Positions 1 through 7,832 of a DNA stretch of 44,083 nucleotides are shown one piece after another. The DNA is from Alphaproteobacteria bacterium (GTDB lineage Bacteria > Pseudomonadota > Alphaproteobacteria > Sphingomonadales > Emcibacteraceae), in assembly GCA_030428615.1 (NCBI GenBank), contig JAUIDN010000021.1, positions 1-44,083 on the forward strand, written 5' to 3'. Within the stretch, counting starts at the first letter, position 1. Each line of letters begins with the position of its first letter. A model generated the notes under the pieces. The model saw only the letters and a program-made list of their open reading frames with translations, was not told where the DNA came from and searched no databases. The translations under genes and the position numbers were made by a program.

Positions 1-261
1 TATCAAACCAAGCCACCAACAATACTTGACGTACCGAGCAATATGGAAATGAGCGCGGTTGATAAACCAGACCCGCAAAATCCATTTGGTGTTAAAGGTG
101 TTGGGGAGCCGGCAATGGGGTGCGCCGCATCAGCCCTACTTAGCGCGATTTCAGATGCCACAGGCACATATTTTAATCGAACACCGGTTGACCCGGATAT
201 GATTATCAATGCGCTTAGCGGTCGTCCGCAATCGTTTAAACCATTACAAGTAAACAATTAG
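1..261 (+). CDS. Molybdenum hydroxylase large (MoCo) subunit, C-terminal fragment
   Basis: The reading frame is open from the first base, so only the last 86 residues are present. The tail contains PFGVKGVGEPAMGCAASAL followed by a stretch ending in MIINALSG. This is the usual C-terminal end of xanthine dehydrogenase / aldehyde oxidase / CoxL-type molybdopterin subunits, whose GVGE segment carries the active-site glutamate. These enzymes hydroxylate purines, aldehydes or N-heterocycles with water-derived oxygen. The FAD subunit follows 15 bases later with its own AGGAGG ribosome site, so the two are one operon. The substrate cannot be told from this fragment. Confidence 0.88.
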   Translation, partial: YQTKPPTILDVPSNMEMSAVDKPDPQNPFGVKGVGEPAMGCAASALLSAISDATGTYFNRTPVDPDMIINALSGRPQSFKPLQVNN

Positions 262-276
262 AAGGAGGGCACAGAT

Positions 277-1260
277 ATGAAAGATATGATGCCAAGCTTT
301 AATCTGGTTCAACCCACCGATGTTGAAAGTGCCATTAACATACTTGCGGAAGCAGGCGAAAATGGCTGGGCTATGGCCGGCGGCCAGGATAGCCTTGATT
401 GGTTCAAGGATCGCATAAAACGACCACATACAGTTGTTGACCTTAGTGGAATTGAAGCACTTAAAGGTATTCGTGAAACAGCAGATGGTGTTGAAATCGG
501 TGCGCTGACCACACTAACTACTGTTGAGAATAACCCCATAATAAAAGAAAAATATGGTGTTCTTGCGATGGCTGCCGGTCGTGTCGCCAGTCCGCAAATC
601 CGAAACAAGGGTACAATTGGCGGAAACGTAAGCCAGGATGCCCGTTGCTGGTATTATCGTAGCGGTCTAGATTGTTACCGCGCAGGAGGCAATACCTGTT
701 ACGCGGACACACCTGAAGGAATGAACCGCGAGCATTGCCTGTTTGGTGCATCTCGCTGTGTTGCAGTGTCGCCTTCAGATACCGCTGTTGCTGTTACTAC
801 CCTCGAAGCCAGCATGGTTATTGTCGGACCTGGCGGAGAGCGTGTTGTTCCCGCCAGTGAATATTTCATTGGTCCGGCTATCGATATTACAAGAATGACA
901 GTGCTTGAGCCAGGTGATGTTCTGACAGCCATCCGCATCCCATCAAAATGGGCTGGTGCGCAGTTTTTCTTCGAAAAGGTTGCTGACCGTAATTCTTGGG
1001 ATTTCCCACTTGTGAATATGGCCGCAGCGATGAAAATATCCGGTGGTGTTATCGAAGATATCAGCCTGACATGTGGCGCTGTGGAATGTGTTCCCAAACG
1101 TCTTACTGTTGTTGAAGATATTGTTCGCGGTAGTGAGCCTAACGAGGAAACAGCAAACCTTGGTGCCGGCGCAGCGTCGCGAGGTGCTTCGCCGCTAAAC
1201 TATAACCATTTCAAAATTCCTCTTATGGAAAATCTTGTTAAAAAAGCAATTAGAGGATAA
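277..1260 (+). CDS. Molybdenum hydroxylase FAD-binding (medium) subunit with Cys-rich loop
   Basis: This 327-residue protein belongs to the CoxM/XdhB/HcrB FAD subunit family, which passes electrons from the Fe-S subunit to FAD. The N-terminal FAD site is visible as AMAGGQDS near residue 33 and the second FAD motif as NKGTIGGNVSQD near residue 110. A C-terminal CO-dehydrogenase flavoprotein-type domain follows. Residues 124-161 hold five cysteines (C124, C133, C141, C154, C161). 4-Hydroxybenzoyl-CoA reductase beta subunits bind an extra [4Fe-4S] cluster in a loop at this position, but the spacing here differs, so a cluster is an inference. The AGGAGG site 8 bases upstream fixes the start. No 2Fe-2S small subunit lies downstream; it may precede the window. 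Confidence 0.9.
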   Translation: MKDMMPSFNLVQPTDVESAINILAEAGENGWAMAGGQDSLDWFKDRIKRPHTVVDLSGIEALKGIRETADGVEIGALTTLTTVENNPIIKEKYGVLAMAAGRVASPQIRNKGTIGGNVSQDARCWYYRSGLDCYRAGGNTCYADTPEGMNREHCLFGASRCVAVSPSDTAVAVTTLEASMVIVGPGGERVVPASEYFIGPAIDITRMTVLEPGDVLTAIRIPSKWAGAQFFFEKVADRNSWDFPLVNMAAAMKISGGVIEDISLTCGAVECVPKRLTVVEDIVRGSEPNEETANLGAGAASRGASPLNYNHFKIPLMENLVKKAIRG

Positions 1261-1265
1261 GTGAA

Positions 1266-1412
1266 TTGGAAGTTCTCCGTTATACACGTGACATGTACGG
1301 CCAGGAAACATTGCAAGGTGTCTCATGGGACCTTCTACCGGTCTTCGCAGGTATCACCGTCGCCGTGATCATTGGCCATTTAGCCTACAGCTTTGTGGCA
1401 AATAAAAAGTAA
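1266..1412 (+). CDS. Small single-pass membrane protein, TTG start
   Basis: This 48-residue frame lies directly after the FAD subunit. It begins with TTG, preceded by AGAGGA at 1252-1257, which overlaps the end of the upstream gene. The product has a polar N-terminus (start LEVLRYTRDMYGQETLQ), then one hydrophobic helix at about residues 23-44 (LLPVFAGITVAVIIGHLAYS) and a basic tail FVANKK. It ends 20 bases before the operon terminator, so it is almost certainly co-transcribed. It may anchor or assist the molybdenum enzyme, but that is inference; I do not recognise the family. An internal ATG at 1293 is a weaker alternative start. Confidence 0.6.
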   Translation: MEVLRYTRDMYGQETLQGVSWDLLPVFAGITVAVIIGHLAYSFVANKK

Positions 1413-1432
1413 CGGTACCAGAAACTGAATGT

Positions 1433-1467
1433 AAAAAGCCCCGTTAACCAGACGGGGCTTTTTTATT
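1433..1467 (+). terminator. Intrinsic terminator of the molybdenum hydroxylase operon
   Basis: An 8-bp stem, AGCCCCGT (1437-1444) with ACGGGGCT (1452-1459), encloses a 7-base loop. It is flanked by A5 on the left and a six-T run on the right. It lies 20 bases after the small membrane protein gene, where an operon end is expected. Confidence 0.93.
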
Positions 1468-1494
1468 GCCAATTTTTAAACAAGTCGCTAACAT
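1466..1494 (+). promoter_or_regulatory. Predicted sigma-70 promoter of the PseC gene, giving a leaderless transcript
   Basis: TTGCCA (1466-1471) and TAACAT (1489-1494) are separated by exactly 17 bases. They match the -35 and -10 consensus at 5/6 and 4/6 positions. Transcription would begin about 1501-1502, at the A of the PseC ATG. No Shine-Dalgarno sequence precedes that ATG, which agrees with a leaderless mRNA. The -35 box sits in the tail of the preceding terminator. Confidence 0.45.
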
Positions 1495-1501
1495 CAAATC
1501 C

Positions 1502-2653
1502 ATGATTCCATATGGAAAACAAGATATAAATCAAGATGATATCGATGCCGTCGTTGACGCATTGACATCGAATTTTATCACGCAGGGCCCCAAAGTTCCA
1601 GAATTTGAAAAAACGATAACCGATTATACTGGTGTCCGGCACGCCGTTGCTGTTAGCAGCGCGACGGCAGCACTTCACATTGCCTGCCAAGCCCTTGGCG
1701 TGACAAAAGGAGATATCGTCTGGACATCACCCGTAACATTTGTGGCGTCCGCGAATTGTGCCTTATATTGCGGGGCGGAAGTTGATTTCGTTGATATTGA
1801 TAAAACAACTTACAATATGTCAGTTACCAGGCTTGAACGAAAACTGATTGAGGCTAAGGCCATTGGTCGTCTTCCAAAGGTGGTTATTCCCGTTCATCTA
1901 ACGGGACAATCATGCGAAATGGAACAAATTGCAAAGCTCGCGAAGGATTATGATTTTAAAATCATAGAGGATGCATCCCACGCTATTGGTGGTAAATATA
2001 AGGAAGCGCCCGTCGGGACCTGCACTTTTTCCGATATTACCGTCTTCAGTTTTCATCCGGTGAAGATTGTAACGACTGCTGAGGGGGGCGTTGCAACCAC
2101 CAATGATAATGAGCTTGCCCAGAAATTATCCCTATTGCGAAGCCACGGAATTACACGTGATGAAACCCTGATGACTGAAGAAAGCCATGGCCCGTGGTAT
2201 TATCAGCAAATAGACCTTGGGTTCAATTACCGACTTACCGATATTCAGGCGGCTTTGGGTGTCAGCCAGATGAAACGCATAGATGATTTTGTAAAAACAC
2301 GAAATAAACTGGCGGACCGTTATGACGATCTGCTTTCAGAGCTTCCATTAACAACGCCAAAACAACATGTCGATTGTTATTCTGCAAGACATCTTTATGT
2401 AATTACTTTACTGGATGAACATAAACACAAAGATGTTTTTGAAAAGATGCGGGAGATGGGCATAGGGGTTAACCTTCATTATATACCTGTGCATCTGCAG
2501 CCATACTATGCAAAAATGGGGTTCAAAAAAGGGGACTTTCCCGCCAGCGAAGATTATTATAATCGCGCAATCAGCATCCCGCTTTTTGCGGCACTTACAG
2601 AAGCAGAACAGGATCAGGTGGCCCAAGCCTTAAAAACTGCGCTCGCCAGTTAA
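1502..2653 (+). CDS. pseC: PseC-like UDP-sugar 4-aminotransferase (DegT/DnrJ/EryC1 family)
   Basis: This 383-residue PLP enzyme opens with MIPYGKQDI and FITQGPKVPEFE, as PseC proteins do. PseC makes UDP-4-amino-4,6-dideoxy-N-acetyl-beta-L-altrosamine for pseudaminic acid synthesis. The PLP-binding lysine is K188 in SFHPVKIVTTAEGG, and D157 in IIEDASH is placed to contact the pyridine nitrogen. The frame extends upstream to a TTG at 1466, but that codon lies in the terminator tail and the family begins at the chosen ATG. No other pseudaminic acid gene lies nearby, so it is an orphan here. A related sugar aminotransferase role is possible, since the family is broad. Confidence 0.82.
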   Translation: MIPYGKQDINQDDIDAVVDALTSNFITQGPKVPEFEKTITDYTGVRHAVAVSSATAALHIACQALGVTKGDIVWTSPVTFVASANCALYCGAEVDFVDIDKTTYNMSVTRLERKLIEAKAIGRLPKVVIPVHLTGQSCEMEQIAKLAKDYDFKIIEDASHAIGGKYKEAPVGTCTFSDITVFSFHPVKIVTTAEGGVATTNDNELAQKLSLLRSHGITRDETLMTEESHGPWYYQQIDLGFNYRLTDIQAALGVSQMKRIDDFVKTRNKLADRYDDLLSELPLTTPKQHVDCYSARHLYVITLLDEHKHKDVFEKMREMGIGVNLHYIPVHLQPYYAKMGFKKGDFPASEDYYNRAISIPLFAALTEAEQDQVAQALKTALAS

Positions 2654-2732
2654 AAAAATTAATCCCCCTATACAAATTCAAAAATTTGAGGCACCTTATT
2701 GGTTTGAAATATCAAGAAAAGGGGAGACAAAA

Positions 2733-5700
2733 ATGCCATATCGCAAACTGTTTAAAATCTTAGCCGTATTTATAATCAGCATTGCTACATCAATGGTGTC
2801 GTTTGTATCAATGGGACTGGCGACGGATACTGTAAATCCATCCCTTTACGCGGGTAAAGAATATCGGTTGGTTGGTCCATGGCGTGGAGGACGCGCCGTT
2901 GCCATTTCTGGCGTAAAGAATGATCCTCTGACTTACTATATGGGCGCCACGGGTGGTGGTGTCTGGAAAACAACAAACGCCGGTACCACATGGGAAAATC
3001 TGTCTGATAAGGATTTCAATGTGGGAACCATTGGATCGATCGCCGTATCAGAATCAGATCCAAACGTTATCTATGTCGGAACGGGTGAAGGACCAATCCG
3101 TGGTGTAACAACAAGCCATGGAGACGGTGTTTATAAATCTACTGATGCCGGGAAAAGCTGGAAACACATCGGGCTTCCAAAAGCCGGGCAAATTCCAAAG
3201 ATACGAGTTCATCCAACAAATCCCGATATCGCATATGTCGCCGCGCAGGGCAATATATGGGGCCCTAATGAAGAGCGCGGCATTTACAGGACGCAGGATG
3301 GAGGAGCGACCTGGGAACATGTGCTTAAGGTAAGCGATCGCGCCGGAGGGGGCGACCTTGTGATCGACCCCACAAACCCGAGAATTCTTTACGCCTCATT
3401 ATGGGAAAATGGCCGCACGCCCTGGTATATTCTATCCGGCGGTGAAGCAGGTGGCATATTTAAATCGGTTGATGGCGGCGATAATTGGGAAAAACTTGGT
3501 GGAGGCCTCCCGACTCTGATCGGAAAGGTCGGTGTTGATGTATCCGCGTCCAACCCGAAAAGGATTTATGCCGTCGTTGAAGGCGATATGTACACCGACG
3601 ACGGTGGTGTCTACCGAAGTGATGATGCCGGAAAAACATGGAGTAATATAAATCCAAGCCGCCTGACCCATACACGGGCATGGTATTACAATCATATCAA
3701 AGCGGATCCCGTTGATGACAACACGGTTTATGTGATGAACGTACCGTTTCTGAAATCTATAGATGCCGGAAAATCTTACGAGATTGTTGGCGTTCCTCAT
3801 GGCGATACGCATGACCTGTGGATTAATCCTGAAAACAACAAGAATATGGCCCTTGCGAATGATGGTGGCGCGACAATCACATTTGACGGTGGCAAGACAT
3901 GGTCATCAATCATGAACCAGCCCACCGCTCAATTTTACAGGGTCGTGACAGACAATATGATGCCTTACCGGATTTATGGCGGTCAGCAGGATAACTCAAC
4001 TGTAGCAATTGCATCCGAATCTTTTAGCGGCGGGATCGGCGTAGATGACTATTATGCCGTTGGCGGCGGTGAAAGTGCTCATATTGCGTTTGATGAAAAT
4101 AACCCACGCCTGGTTTACGCATCGACCATTAACGGCACGCTTACTGAGGTCGACACCGTTAACTGGCGAAGGCGCCCGATTAAGCCATACCCGGAATATG
4201 TATATGGGATGAATTCACGTGATCTTAAATATCGGACCAACTGGAACGCCCCGGTTGCATCGTCACCACATGATCCGAGTATTATATATTACGGAACCCA
4301 TAAAATTTTACGAAGCTCGGACCGCGGTGTGACGTGGGAAGAAATAAGCCCGGATCTTACCCGCGATGATGAGGATAAACAGGGCCTCAACGGCGGCCCC
4401 CTCACCGCAGAAAATGTCGGCGCGGAATTTTACGGCACCATTTTTTATATTGTTGAAAGTCCCCATGAAGCGGGGGTAATCTGGTCCGGTAGTGATGACG
4501 GCCTTGTTCAGCTTACCCGTGACAATGGAGCTACGTGGACCAATGTTACCCCACGCGGCCTTCCTGAAGCACAAATCAATGCGATTGAAGTAAGTCCACA
4601 TGACCCAGCGACCGCTTATATAGCGGTCACAGGTTATAAGATGAATGACTTTCGTCCTTATATTTATAAAACCACAAATTATGGCCAAAGCTGGCGCCGA
4701 ATTGATAGTGACCTCCCGCAGGACACTTTTGTCCGTGTGGTACGCGAAGACAGGGAAAGACAGGGACTACTTTATGCCGGTACCGAAAGCGGTATGTTCA
4801 TTTCATTCGATGATGGCAAAAACTGGCAGAGTTTGAAACTTAATCTTCCGCCGGTGCCCATAACCGATCTTGACATTCGACAAGGTGATCTTGTTGTCGC
4901 GACCCAGGGACGTGGTTTCTGGGTAATGGATGACATTGCTATCTTCAGCCAGATTTCCGATGATCAGGCGGAAAAACCACTCCATGCAATCAGCCCCAGC
5001 CCAACAATGATGATCACGGGCCGACGCAGCGGCGGTGCGAATGAAGGAAAAAATCCGCCAAATGGCGTCACCCTTTCCTATCATATCGCCGAAGAACTTG
5101 AAGCCCCCCTATCCATCGAAATTCTGGATAGTATCGGTAATGTCGTCCGACACTATTCAAGTGAGGAAAGTGATTACGACAGGTGTTTACTCGGTAATAT
5201 GTCACCGCGTCAAAAACGGGACATTAAACACCCTGCCAAAAAACAGGGCATGAACCTGTGGACTTGGGATATGCGTCGCCATGGCATCATGTGTATCGAA
5301 GATATTCTTATTTTCCCCGGCTTTAATGGCGCAAAAGTAATGCCCGGCGATTATCAGGCACGCATCTCTATCGGTGATCACGAGGAAACTGTATCGTTTC
5401 AACTTCTTCCCGATCCACGCGACAATGCAACCAAAGAACAGTATGACTTCCTTGAAAGTAAAATTGTCGAAGGTACCAACCTCATGAATGAGATCCTCGC
5501 GACACTGGATACCACCCGTAAAGCGCGCAGCCAGATCAAAAGCCTGATGGATGATTATGCAGAAAATGACGATCTTGTGGTTCAGGCAACGGTTGCCATC
5601 GATCAAATCAACGAATGGGAAAAAGAAATCACCCAGGTTTATTTCCAGGTTCTTGAGGATGAAGATGCCTGGCCAAGCAAACTGGAAACGCAGGTAAAAC

Positions 5701-5885
5701 ACGTCATTGATGTGATGGACGGTGCTGGCGCCCCGGTAGCCGAAGGCGCGCTTCAGCGTCTTGAGGATCTCAAAATACAGTGGAGAGACCGCAAGGCAGA
5801 ACTAACCGATATTACGAACAACAATATTGTGCCCATTAATAACTGGGCAAATAGCAATAATGTTAAGCACGTTATTTCGCCTTAA
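2733..5885 (+). CDS. Large secreted Asp-box (BNR/sortilin-type) beta-propeller protein
   Basis: This 1050-residue protein has a Sec signal peptide of about 30 residues, with cleavage likely after MGLA. The mature part opens with LVGPWRGGRAVAISGV and a GATGGGVWKT segment, typical of a bacterial family often labelled glycosyl hydrolase or VPS10/sortilin-like. I count about eleven S/T-x-D-x-G-x-x-W Asp-box repeats, for example KSTDAGKSWK, RTQDGGATWE and RSSDRGVTWE, spread over residues 75-700. These predict one or two beta-propellers. The last 150 residues look helical and charged. No enzymatic residues can be assigned, so the glycosidase label is unproven. GGGGAG 9 bases upstream supports the start. 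It lies alone between two non-coding stretches. Confidence 0.85.
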   Translation: MPYRKLFKILAVFIISIATSMVSFVSMGLATDTVNPSLYAGKEYRLVGPWRGGRAVAISGVKNDPLTYYMGATGGGVWKTTNAGTTWENLSDKDFNVGTIGSIAVSESDPNVIYVGTGEGPIRGVTTSHGDGVYKSTDAGKSWKHIGLPKAGQIPKIRVHPTNPDIAYVAAQGNIWGPNEERGIYRTQDGGATWEHVLKVSDRAGGGDLVIDPTNPRILYASLWENGRTPWYILSGGEAGGIFKSVDGGDNWEKLGGGLPTLIGKVGVDVSASNPKRIYAVVEGDMYTDDGGVYRSDDAGKTWSNINPSRLTHTRAWYYNHIKADPVDDNTVYVMNVPFLKSIDAGKSYEIVGVPHGDTHDLWINPENNKNMALANDGGATITFDGGKTWSSIMNQPTAQFYRVVTDNMMPYRIYGGQQDNSTVAIASESFSGGIGVDDYYAVGGGESAHIAFDENNPRLVYASTINGTLTEVDTVNWRRRPIKPYPEYVYGMNSRDLKYRTNWNAPVASSPHDPSIIYYGTHKILRSSDRGVTWEEISPDLTRDDEDKQGLNGGPLTAENVGAEFYGTIFYIVESPHEAGVIWSGSDDGLVQLTRDNGATWTNVTPRGLPEAQINAIEVSPHDPATAYIAVTGYKMNDFRPYIYKTTNYGQSWRRIDSDLPQDTFVRVVREDRERQGLLYAGTESGMFISFDDGKNWQSLKLNLPPVPITDLDIRQGDLVVATQGRGFWVMDDIAIFSQISDDQAEKPLHAISPSPTMMITGRRSGGANEGKNPPNGVTLSYHIAEELEAPLSIEILDSIGNVVRHYSSEESDYDRCLLGNMSPRQKRDIKHPAKKQGMNLWTWDMRRHGIMCIEDILIFPGFNGAKVMPGDYQARISIGDHEETVSFQLLPDPRDNATKEQYDFLESKIVEGTNLMNEILATLDTTRKARSQIKSLMDDYAENDDLVVQATVAIDQINEWEKEITQVYFQVLEDEDAWPSKLETQVKHVIDVMDGAGAPVAEGALQRLEDLKIQWRDRKAELTDITNNNIVPINNWANSNNVKHVISP

Positions 5886-5927
5886 TCTTATCGTCACTCC
5901 GACGGCACTCTTTACGCTTACATGATA

Positions 5928-5951
5928 GCGGCCGACTTTAAAGTCGGCCGC
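5928..5951. repeat. Perfect 24-bp palindrome
   Basis: Bases 5928-5939 (GCGGCCGACTTT) are followed at once by their exact reverse complement (5940-5951). As RNA it would form GGCCGAC/GTCGGCC with a TTTAAA loop. There is no T-run on either side, so it is not a standard terminator. It lies 43 bases after the Asp-box gene and could be a 3'-end stabilising hairpin or a protein site. Confidence 0.6.
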
Positions 5952-6048
5952 TTCGCAAAGATGCAGGAGGACCAGTCAATAGTACGCGATGGCCAATCAA
6001 GTGCATGAAAGATAACATGTTTTTTGATGAGTCACATTTTTACAACAG

Positions 6049-6081
6049 ACTGTAATATCTCTGATTACAGTGTGTCTTTTT
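6049..6081 (+). terminator. Possible weak rightward terminator
   Basis: ACTGTAAT (6049-6056) and ATTACAGT (6064-6071) form an 8-bp AT-rich stem with a 7-base loop, followed by GTGTCTTTTTT. The T-run lies on the right, so it would stop rightward transcription before the leftward methyltransferase gene. The weak stem and the distance from the upstream gene keep confidence low. Confidence 0.4.
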
Positions 6082-6094
6082 TACAACAAAGCCG

Positions 6095-6835
6095 CTAAAG
6101 CGCGGATTTATTACGCGGAAACACATTATTTATATCTCCTTCATATTCACCGCCGAGCATTTCTCGCTTTTTTCCGTATCCGGCTCTCTTGCTCATTCGA
6201 AAACCTTTCTCAGATAAGGCGCGGCGTACAAATCCCGCCGCAGTGAAAGTTGCGACCCTTGAACCATGATGTGAAAGGCGTTCAATTTGGCTAAAAATAT
6301 CGCCTGACCACATATCCGGATTTTTACGTGGCGCAAATCCGTCAAGGTACCAGGCATCGACCATAAATTTTTGTTCTGACAGCATTTTGGCGCTGTCCCC
6401 AAAAAGCAGTTTTACCGTCACCCGGCCATCAAAAAGAATATTTAGATCACTGGGGTATTGGGGGAGAAATGCATCCACATATGGCTTGAGCTCTGGCCAA
6501 TATACTGCTTTTTTGATTTCATCTTCTTCAAGCGGGTATTTCTCCGTTGCAATATATGTAAGGTGCTGTTGGCTATTTGTGGTTTCGATCCAAAACTTCA
6601 TAGTGTTGAACAAATTCAAACCCGTCCCAAACCCCAGCTCACAGATAGTAAAATTGTTTTTGTTTTCCCAAATTTGCGGTGCATCTATGCCATCAATAAA
6701 AACAACCTTACTTTCTTCAAGGCCGTTATCCGTCGAAAAATATATATCATCAAAGATGGATGAAACCGGCGTGTTGTTACTTATCCATTTAATGGGTTTT
6801 GTATGACTTGCTGCTTTATCTTCTTTTGTACCCAC
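6095..6835 (-). CDS. mnmD: MnmD-type tRNA 5-aminomethyl-2-thiouridine methyltransferase
   Basis: The 246-residue product matches the methyltransferase half of MnmC. It has FSTDNGLEESKVVFIDG near the start, the SAM-binding motif ICELGFGTGLNLF near residue 65, ATEKYPL, WYLDGFAPRKNPDMW near residue 165, and TFTAAGFVRRAL with KREMLGG at the end. MnmC methylates nm5U34 of certain tRNAs. The FAD oxidase half found in full-length MnmC is absent, so this is the stand-alone form (MnmD). It starts at a GTG that shares one base with the stop of the upstream LysR gene (TAGTG), which implies coupled translation. Confidence 0.9.
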   Translation of the reverse strand: MGTKEDKAASHTKPIKWISNNTPVSSIFDDIYFSTDNGLEESKVVFIDGIDAPQIWENKNNFTICELGFGTGLNLFNTMKFWIETTNSQQHLTYIATEKYPLEEDEIKKAVYWPELKPYVDAFLPQYPSDLNILFDGRVTVKLLFGDSAKMLSEQKFMVDAWYLDGFAPRKNPDMWSGDIFSQIERLSHHGSRVATFTAAGFVRRALSEKGFRMSKRAGYGKKREMLGGEYEGDINNVFPRNKSAL

Positions 6836-7734
6836 TATACAGCTTTCCCTTTAAGCAGCGGTCGATTTTGTCTTATTGCGTCAACCATATAATCAACAAA
6901 TGCACGAACGCGCGCGGTTCTTTTAAGATCGCGGTGAAACAAAATCCAAATACTGTTGGACGGCGTAACATCCGTACCCGGAACCCTGATCAAATCCTTT
7001 TCAACGTCACCCAGAAAACAGGGGAGCAATGAAAAACCCACTCCGTTTTTTGCCATTTCTATCTGAAGTGCGTTTGAAAAAACCTTGTGCCGAACCGGTA
7101 AGTCGGGAAATGGTGTATCCTTTACCCAATCGGGATAAGGTTTATCGTCGGCCCAGCCAATCCATGCATGCTTCTCAGGGGTAACGGAATCAAAATCTTC
7201 CAGATATTTTTTCGAAGCATATACCCCCTTGGCATATTGGCAGACACGCATGCCAACAAGGTCATCAACAACCTGATCGGCCATGCGGATTGCCACATCG
7301 GCCTCCCCTCTTGCCAGATCGGAATATGAATGCGATGCTTTTACATCAATTTCAATCGCCGGATTCTGTTTCACAAATTCCGCAATTTCGCTAGCAACAA
7401 ATGATCGAAGCATCGCGGGCGGCATGCTGACACGGACCGTGCCAAATGGTTCACCGTCCCGGCCGGATATCCTCCTGCTTGTGGAAACCAGTTGTTCTTC
7501 CATTGCTTCGGCAGTAACCATCAACGTTTCTCCCGCCTGCGAAAGCAGGAAACCGTCAGGCGTGCGGTCAAACAATCGCGTTTCCAGGGCTGCTTCCAGC
7601 ATGTCCAGCCGCCGTTTCACTGTTGCATGATTGACATTCAGAAAGCGCGCTGCGCCGCGCAATGATTTTATTCGTGCAACCGCAAGAAAGGTATTCAGGT
7701 CATTCCAGTTAATGGATGAAAAATTATCCAACAT
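6835..7734 (-). CDS. LysR-family transcriptional regulator
   Basis: This regulator of about 299 residues has an N-terminal winged helix (NDLNTFLAVARIKSLRGAARFLNVNHATVKRRLDMLE, residues 8-45) and a LysR substrate-binding domain. The NHATVKRR helix is typical of one alphaproteobacterial subgroup. I chose the ATG at 7734, where GGAAC precedes the codon; the frame continues upstream to an ATG at 7773. The gene is divergent from the Tat-signal cysteine synthase, so that gene is its most likely target. It is also coupled to mnmD downstream. The effector is unknown. Confidence 0.88.
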   Translation of the reverse strand: MLDNFSSINWNDLNTFLAVARIKSLRGAARFLNVNHATVKRRLDMLEAALETRLFDRTPDGFLLSQAGETLMVTAEAMEEQLVSTSRRISGRDGEPFGTVRVSMPPAMLRSFVASEIAEFVKQNPAIEIDVKASHSYSDLARGEADVAIRMADQVVDDLVGMRVCQYAKGVYASKKYLEDFDSVTPEKHAWIGWADDKPYPDWVKDTPFPDLPVRHKVFSNALQIEMAKNGVGFSLLPCFLGDVEKDLIRVPGTDVTPSNSIWILFHRDLKRTARVRAFVDYMVDAIRQNRPLLKGKAV

Positions 7735-7832
7735 GGTTCCAATTATATATCTGTTCGTTAAAAAAATATCCACCTATTTTAAACGGACGGATCATTAAAC
7801 ATCAAAATCTAAACTGGATGGAGACCAAAAAG

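Noticed and set aside
1466-1501. Longer PseC reading frame from TTG at 1466
   Set aside because: The codon is in the terminator tail and has no ribosome site; family members begin at the position of the ATG at 1502.
3432-3812. Opposite-strand frames of 70-170 codons inside the Asp-box gene
   Set aside because: They are shadows of a strongly supported coding region, without ribosome sites or recognisable protein features.
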